Of a stretch of DNA of 64,000 nt, positions 63,101-64,000 are shown one piece after another. Below the pieces are notes generated by a model. The model had not been told where the DNA came from, did not search any database, and worked only from the letters and a program-made list of their open reading frames with translations. The stretch spans positions 434,001 through 498,000 of the forward strand of contig JAWPHD010000283.1 in assembly GCA_037043455.1 (NCBI GenBank). The letters run 5' to 3'. Made by a program: the position numbers and the translations under genes. How positions within the stretch are numbered: the first letter of the stretch is position 1; each line of letters starts with the position of its first letter. This DNA is from Cyrtodaria siliqua. Lineage: Eukaryota > Mollusca > Bivalvia > Adapedonta > Hiatellidae.

Positions 63101-64000
63101 AAAAAAAACAAAAACGTAACCCAACTGACCATGATTATATTGAATTTGAAATTAAATTAAAATAAGATCACACAAATGTTAAAACATCCTTTAACCACAT
63201 GACATCAAAACAATAACAACTGATACAATACACTACAACTGTGTGGATTTTTGAGGACAATATTCTTTCAAATTGTTCACTTTTAAAACTATCCATGTCC
63301 CTAGTTCATGTACAAGTTTGTATTCCAGGAGAAAGATCATTTGTAAGGAACTATCTTTTTTAATTTATCATAATTTTTTTTTTTGATTGGTTACATTTTG
63401 AGAAAAAAAAGAAGATATTTTCAGACACAATCATACCAAATGTATGCACATTTACTGCAGTGCTCTATAAAAATCCCTTAAAACTGCCGTCAATATCTTA
63501 TTTACATAACACCCTTAATCTTTTATTAATAGCTACATAAAATCTGTATTTTGCAAGAGTTCAAAATATAGAAACAAAAAAATGCTAATATTCCACTAAT
63601 TACAGAAAAAGTAAGTGCCATAAAACTTGTGACCAAACACGAGGACGGTGACACAGTACACATACAAAACACTGACCACCACCATAGTTATATAGATATT
63701 ACACAACATCACACAAAAACCTACCAACACATTAAGTTCATGTGGAACTATTAACAAACAAAAACAAAATGTCCGCCTACCTATATTGAAATCTACATCA
63801 AAATCGTCGTAGCGGTCTCCACCGATGATGGTGTAGATCAGTTTTTGTCCTGTCGGGCTGTCGGCCTTGACACTGACAACAGACGACCCGACAGGGAAGT
63901 ACTCGGGAATGGTGGCCCTGTAGACCTGCTGGTCAAACACGGGGTAGGAGCTGCTGATGATGGTCAGCTTGACGGTCGACTGTGACTTGCGTGGATTGAT
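26418..64000 (-). CDS. FAT1-like: Fat-like atypical cadherin (FAT1/2/3 class), 3' part of gene
   Basis: Giant single-pass cadherin of the plasma membrane. In the FAT1/2/3 and Drosophila Fat-like (kugelei) class such proteins act in cell adhesion, planar polarity and actin control. Twenty-two exons, coding joins 64000-63781, 56025-55904, 55217-54395, 53799-53591, 53316-53172, 52768-51566, 51081-50848, 50609-50461, 50071-49834, 49107-48893, 45976-45836, 44608-44474, 40760-39716, 39450-39277, 38973-38816, 38059-37654, 36664-36515, 36041-35865, 35421-35224, 34546-34025, 33393-33268, 27199-26418, give one frame of 2,523 codons plus TGA, all with GT/AG borders and matching phases. Order: about 14 cadherin repeats, EGF, laminin G, four EGFs, transmembrane helix, ~470-residue tail ending HTEV. 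One EGF before and four after laminin G is the FAT1 plan. The amino-terminal cadherin repeats and signal peptide lie beyond 64000. Confidence 0.93.
28284..28660. repeat. ~113-bp tandem repeat
   Basis: Three and a part copies with AGGGTCATTCAGCA, CACATTTCTTCACACA and CTTTTTGAATTC, progressively diverged to the right. Confidence 0.85.
29011..29280. mobile_element. short inverted-repeat element
   Basis: CTCATTACTCAATG near the left end and CAATGAGTAATGAG near the right end are inverted. The interior holds three TGACATCA-type motifs. No coding capacity; flanking duplication not clear. Confidence 0.5.
30098..30163. repeat. hairpin, ~20-bp arms
   Basis: GTAAAATCATTATTTTGC and GTAAAATAATGATTTTAC form an inverted repeat around a ~25-base loop, similar to short dispersed elements of molluscs. 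Confidence 0.65.
30240..30490. repeat. degenerate ~26-bp tandem repeat
   Basis: Around nine loose units of the type GGTCCCTTCCAAGGAGAAGG. Confidence 0.75.
31835..31925. repeat. ~35-bp tandem repeat, three units
   Basis: Three copies of ACTGGTTCCTTCTCTGT followed in two by ACATGCTTTTTTCATC. Confidence 0.8.
33268..33393 (-). CDS. FAT1-like: Fat-like exon, cytoplasmic tail
   Basis: DKHSDKMSKMMPIGTVVPIS, then SSLPSESEDDLPG. 126 bases, a multiple of three with equal phases at both ends (1/1), so it could be skipped without a frameshift. Confidence 0.88.
34025..34546 (-). CDS. FAT1-like: Fat-like exon, transmembrane helix and start of tail
   Basis: GIAGGLILVVLIFVLVRVYR gives the transmembrane helix and its basic stop (RVYRRKK). 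The tail continues with TPPSPQPPPVPNRP, a proline-rich stretch of the kind bound by SH3 or Ena/VASP-type modules, and YNLDFLQTFAPP. Ends QNYMS. Phase 1 in, 1 out. Confidence 0.93.
35224..35421 (-). CDS. FAT1-like: Fat-like exon, last EGF and extracellular stalk
   Basis: ARCESVINGCESNPCQNNGE, YTCNCSHTYSGKHCEEV, then stalk LPSVTSSEAGINAEEIYAIA before the membrane. Phase 1 in, 1 out. Confidence 0.92.
35732..35820 (+). mobile_element. SINE fragment (family of 50284)
   Basis: CCTTCCTCCTTCATCTTATC, TCTGAGGTTGCTGTCC and a tail AAACCTCAGTTCATTTC. 3' half only; it lies about 45 bases beyond the donor of the exon at 35865. Confidence 0.6.
35865..36041 (-). CDS. FAT1-like: Fat-like exon, EGF repeats 3-4
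   Basis: GVCENVPGVPNEFSCKCPGP, then GRFCLPNPCNHGGTCVEGPS and CMCRPGFNG. Phase 1 in, 1 out. Confidence 0.92.
36515..36664 (-). CDS. FAT1-like: Fat-like exon, EGF repeats 2-3
   Basis: NGCSTFPCMNGGTCETTGLL, ICKCSDRYRGAKCE, then IDIDPCQRQPCLNEG, the start of the next EGF. Phase 1 in, 1 out. Confidence 0.92.
36849..37637. repeat. 48-bp minisatellite in Fat-like intron
   Basis: About 16 units containing TGTAAATGTACTACTCCAAA and CACAACACTGTGACCTAC, highly alike except that the first two carry CAATCTATGG. Because 48 is a multiple of three, long frames stay open on both strands, but these are not genes. It fills most of the intron between laminin G and the next EGF exon. Confidence 0.97.
37654..38059 (-). 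CDS. FAT1-like: Fat-like exon, laminin G second part
   Basis: LVNGMIQYRFECGSGEGLVM, DGKWHTVMVERRGNQAEIFL, YFGAEVETYTNGYVDVRKGF, GCVEDIRIYNVRLP. Donor GTAAGT at 37653 reading left. The following intron is filled by a 48-bp minisatellite that begins only about 15-20 bases past the donor. Phase 0 in, 1 out. Confidence 0.94.
38816..38973 (-). CDS. FAT1-like: Fat-like exon, laminin G first part
   Basis: DTPITFSGSSYARWTLLESI, then RLSLSMRFKTRKETANLMYA and VDYSILE: the first strands of a laminin-G sandwich. Phase 1 in, 0 out. Confidence 0.92.
39277..39450 (-). CDS. FAT1-like: Fat-like exon, EGF before laminin G
   Basis: DNCLQNPISCSQNPCPLYKV then YQCTCPTGKMGRHCEKD and RCDNTNCRRG. One EGF repeat plus the short cysteine piece leading into laminin G. 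Phase 1 in, 1 out. Confidence 0.92.
39716..40760 (-). CDS. FAT1-like: Fat-like exon, last cadherin repeats and juxtamembrane-type region
   Basis: 1,045 bases. Begins EDKEITSCILEFEVTDDDLD, holds two cadherin-like repeats without standard linkers (second starts EVSDIDVSISSYLDQF), then a region found between cadherin and EGF parts in Fat proteins (NSVTIQFKNMAAEDFIKNYR, SIQKSQDSVQLAKR). RTRR (40017-40028) followed by DADTD is a furin-type site. It ends with the start of an EGF-like cysteine pattern, CEKDMCEGGECVGY to CVCPNGNVG. Phase 0 in, 1 out. Confidence 0.92.
41645..41850. repeat. dispersed repeat, copy 1
   Basis: CCCAGATCAGCCTGCGAG, TTTACAATGTCC (twice), CCCCAAAACACCCC, AACAGTCCATTATATA and AGCGGGTTAA. 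A second copy is at 44990-45140. It resembles a widespread bivalve repeat with a GATCAGCCTG core. Confidence 0.7.
42940..43365. mobile_element. foldback MITE at a TTAA-like site
   Basis: Arms of about 130 bp are inverted (AGGGGTTGATGCACTATTTTC at the left, complement at the right). Right flank TTAA (43366-43369), left flank TAGA, a worn TTAA. Interior includes GGCGGCCATCTTGG. No coding capacity. Confidence 0.7.
44474..44608 (-). CDS. FAT1-like: Fat-like exon, cadherin repeat end
   Basis: IAAYVLHVQARNFHLFGDTM, linker DANDSPPRFTEDNY, ends TVFVQ. 45 codons, phase 0 at both ends. Confidence 0.9.
44990..45140. repeat. dispersed repeat, copy 2
   Basis: Same family as 41645-41850: AGCAGGCTGATCAGGG, CCCCAAAACACCCC, AACAGTCCATTATATA, GTAGCGGGTTAA. 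Confidence 0.7.
45155..45712. repeat. 40-bp minisatellite in Fat-like intron
   Basis: About 14 units with GGTTGGAATGGGGAATGG and GATGTAGATGGGATTAGATC; variants GGAGATGTAGGCTGG recur in blocks. Confidence 0.95.
45836..45976 (-). CDS. FAT1-like: Fat-like exon, cadherin repeat
   Basis: VLSADFDSDPHNKAVNYSLE ... GTIVVRSHLDRET, 47 codons, phase 0 at both ends. Confidence 0.92.
46100..46600. mobile_element. TTAA-flanked MITE with tRNA-like interior
   Basis: Terminal repeats AGGGACACTGTCCGTAA and complement, TTAA on both sides (46096-46099 and 46601-46604). On the - strand it includes A-box-like TAGCTCAGACGGG (46323-46335) and B-box-like GAGTTCAAACCC (46252-46263). No coding capacity. Confidence 0.8.
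46839..48384 (+). repeat. large hairpin-ended repeat in Fat-like intron
   Basis: Begins AACAAGAGCTGTCGGAGAAC, a hairpin (GAGCTG/CAGCTC). Left part: four loose units with AACATAGCTATGTGTAAGAA, AACAACACAGAAATATGT and G-rich runs. Right part: about three units of ~190 bp with TTGGGTTCCATGGGAGCCCA. It ends GACGCCGACGCCGACC, ACATAAGCTCT and the hairpin TTATTC/GAATAG with GAGCTAAAAA. No protein frame. Confidence 0.75.
48893..49107 (-). CDS. FAT1-like: Fat-like exon, cadherin repeats
   Basis: GVVRTSGSLDHETMPGYVLT, AQDHGIPPLSNTAYV, linker DVNDNPPIFLQKTY, ends GSKVIQ. Phase 1 in, 0 out. Confidence 0.93.
49834..50071 (-). CDS. FAT1-like: Fat-like exon, cadherin repeats
   Basis: GTPQLSSELNLEIIVLDVND then NPPEFEQTTYLASVSESAV and DTGVNAKISYYIQAG; ends RVDPDTG. 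Phase 0 in, 1 out. Confidence 0.93.
50284..50450 (+). mobile_element. tRNA-derived SINE, second family
   Basis: A-box-like TGTAGCTGAGTGGTAAGGC at 50291, then ACTTCCTCCTTTATCTCATC and TCTGAGGTTGCTGTCC, and a tail AAAACTCCATTTAATT. The 3' half recurs at 35732-35820. It lies in the Fat-like intron, antisense to the gene. Confidence 0.7.
50461..50609 (-). CDS. FAT1-like: Fat-like exon, cadherin repeat
   Basis: GINRQVSYSLKSSAGG ... KHLDRETTPAYIITVVAMDK. Phase 1 in, 0 out. A SINE ends only about 10 bases beyond its donor site. Confidence 0.9.
50848..51081 (-). CDS. FAT1-like: Fat-like exon, cadherin repeat
   Basis: GVLTAATKLDRETTDHYHF, linker DVNDNNPKF, then SEDATLNTLVYRVSATDADL. The start follows TTAAAAAG, a weak polypyrimidine tract, but the phase and the V-L-T-A-A-T-K-L-D-R-E motif fix it. 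Phase 1 in, 1 out. Confidence 0.88.
51566..52768 (-). CDS. FAT1-like: Fat-like exon, four cadherin repeats
   Basis: The longest exon here, 1,203 bases. Linkers in order: TDNAEAQPVFTQPIY (calcium motif lost), DVNDNHPFFESNPY, DHNDNPPEFTRSHY, DANDNDPVCTQSNY. Several LDRE-type motifs (SPLDREQQELY, RQLDRELVPRY). Acceptor CTTTTTTCAG, donor GTATAT; phase 1 in, 1 out. Confidence 0.95.
53172..53316 (-). CDS. FAT1-like: Fat-like exon, cadherin repeat
   Basis: IQAEDADSSVNGEIVYSF ... HIHPHTGDVTLVEGINNS. AEDADSSVNGEI is the calcium-binding DAD/NGxI segment. Phase 0 in, 1 out. Confidence 0.9.
53591..53799 (-). CDS. FAT1-like: Fat-like exon, cadherin repeat
   Basis: GEVYSVQVLDRELQSVYKV, then AATDNGGRMTF and the linker DQNDNVPQFLAQEYK; ends STIMT. 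Phase 1 in, 0 out. Confidence 0.92.
54395..55217 (-). CDS. FAT1-like: Fat-like exon, ~2.5 cadherin repeats
   Basis: 823 bases. Repeats begin at DLNNVQPSFRNESY, DLNDNPPIFDQLSY and NSNNHAPRFKQSIY; LDRE (KFLDREKQSEF) and DxD calcium-site motifs such as ATDPDSSSVG and ADDEDIGTYG are visible. The third linker (NSNNHAP) is a weakened calcium motif. Phase 0 in, 1 out. Confidence 0.93.
55336..55682 (-). mobile_element. retroposon family copy 2, inverted
   Basis: On the - strand it starts CCCCGTGTGGTAGCAGG, contains GGAGGATGAGTCTGGCATG and ATATAACCTTTCATGTG, and ends GTAAAATCCAATT. It lies within a short tandem of TCATAAGTCAAGTCTAC units (55296-55335 and 55686-55775), which it appears to have split. 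Confidence 0.75.
55904..56025 (-). CDS. FAT1-like: Fat-like exon, cadherin repeat
   Basis: Forty complete codons after two split bases: GLITVRGVLDYDLMAAYNLT ... TTVVLVQIG. LDYDLMAAYNLTV is the usual LDRE-type strand of a cadherin repeat. Acceptor TTTTACAG and donor GTAAAT; phase 1 in, phase 0 out. Confidence 0.9.
56590..57195 (+). repeat. hairpin-ended repeat, worn copy
   Basis: Contains TAGCTGTGGTAGCCATCTTG as in 20129-21393. It ends with GACGCCGGACGACGCACC, CATAAGTTCTGCTGATC, and GATCAGTAGAGCTAAAAA, the paired terminal hairpin. The 5' end is degraded. Confidence 0.6.
57387..57456. repeat. hairpin, ~19-bp arms
   Basis: TCAGTGCAAAACTATTGTA and TACAATAGTTTTGCACTGA, exact inverted repeats around a ~29-base loop. 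Confidence 0.85.
58310..58660. repeat. degenerate ~65-bp tandem repeat
   Basis: Five to six loose units with TAGCTGTAACCCTAGGA, TGATAGATGCAGTCCA and GCCCATTA. Confidence 0.8.
60000..60095. repeat. ATT-type microsatellite
   Basis: Imperfect TTA/ATT triplets with interspersed GATAATTATT. Confidence 0.9.
60625..61345. mobile_element. TTAA-flanked foldback MITE carrying a retroposon
   Basis: Arms of about 130 bp, outermost AGGGA/TCCCT, inverted with mismatches (both hold GAATTATCAAAAT). TTAA on both sides (60621-60624 and 61346-61349). A 198-bp retroposon is nested at 60764-60961. Confidence 0.75.
60764..60961 (-). mobile_element. retroposon family copy 3, 5'-truncated
   Basis: On the - strand, from TGGCTCCATCGTAAATGG to GCGCCGTAAAACCCCAATTC. 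A perfect 15-bp duplication GAAATGAATATGGAA flanks it (60749-60763 and 60962-60976). Confidence 0.88.
61422..62723. mobile_element. 1,286-bp palindromic element with 8-bp TSD
   Basis: Element 61430-62715: two arms of about 640 bp, nearly identical in inverted orientation, meeting near 62072. Ends CACAGGAACTGGTCAC and its exact complement. Flanked by GTAAAACA (61422-61429 and 62716-62723). Each arm holds the same short frame (about 60 shared codons with FAEISEFKVTKVQF), of unknown meaning. It lies in the largest Fat-like intron, so its transcript would fold into a long double strand. Confidence 0.92.
62724..63780 (-). other. Fat-like intron, right end
   Basis: AT-rich. A 26-bp tandem (GTATCATATGTAAAACATG) adjoins the palindrome. 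No exon is supported. Confidence 0.6.
63781..64000 (-). CDS. FAT1-like: Fat-like exon, cadherin repeats (window edge)
   Basis: First exon seen, cut by the window edge. It reads STVKLTIISSSYPVFDQQVY (end of one cadherin repeat and start of the next), then GSSVVSVKADSPTGQKL. The linker lacks the standard DxNDN calcium motif. Donor GT at 63779-63780, phase 1. Confidence 0.88.

Overview
The window is eukaryotic, AT-rich and crowded with introns and repeats. The repeat types (tRNA-derived SINEs with tails ending in CCAATTCAATT, repeats ending in GGACGGACG-type tracts, CR1-like LINE, many short inverted-repeat elements) suggest a mollusc, most likely a bivalve. No species can be named from the sequence alone.

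Left part (1-18.5 kb, + strand): a gamma-type p24 cargo-receptor gene (TMED3/7-like) is locally duplicated. Copy A enters from outside the window (GOLD exon 50-295, terminal exon 2385-2615). A diverged extra terminal exon follows at 5664-5882. Copy B is complete here: signal-peptide exon 11052-11201, GOLD exon 16315-16560, terminal exon 18023-18253, predicted 208 aa. Between and inside the copies lie a 375-bp foldback element with 8-bp target-site duplications (missing from copy B, which keeps the empty site), SINEs, a 5'-truncated CR1-like LINE inserted in a SINE that already held another insertion, a 1.26-kb array of 36-bp repeats ending about 0.1-0.15 kb before the copy B start, a degraded second LINE, and a 1-kb inverted-repeat element.

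Middle (18.5-26.4 kb): no gene. It holds large dispersed repeats and then an AT-rich stretch that may include the 3' UTR of the next gene.

Right part (26.4-64 kb, - strand): the 3' portion of one giant gene for a FAT1/2/3-class (Fat-like) atypical cadherin. Twenty-two exons join with consistent reading phase into 2,523 codons plus stop: about 14 cadherin repeats, one EGF, one laminin-G domain, four EGFs, a transmembrane helix and a cytoplasmic tail ending in HTEV, a PDZ ligand. The 5' end lies beyond 64000. Its introns carry minisatellites, four short elements with AGGG-type termini at TTAA sites (one TTAA copy is degraded), a 1,286-bp nearly perfect palindrome with 8-bp target-site duplications, and repeats with hairpins at their termini.

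The p24 genes (+) and the Fat-like gene (-) converge tail to tail. p24 proteins act in ER-Golgi traffic and Fat cadherins at the plasma membrane; nothing in the sequence shows they work together beyond being neighbours.
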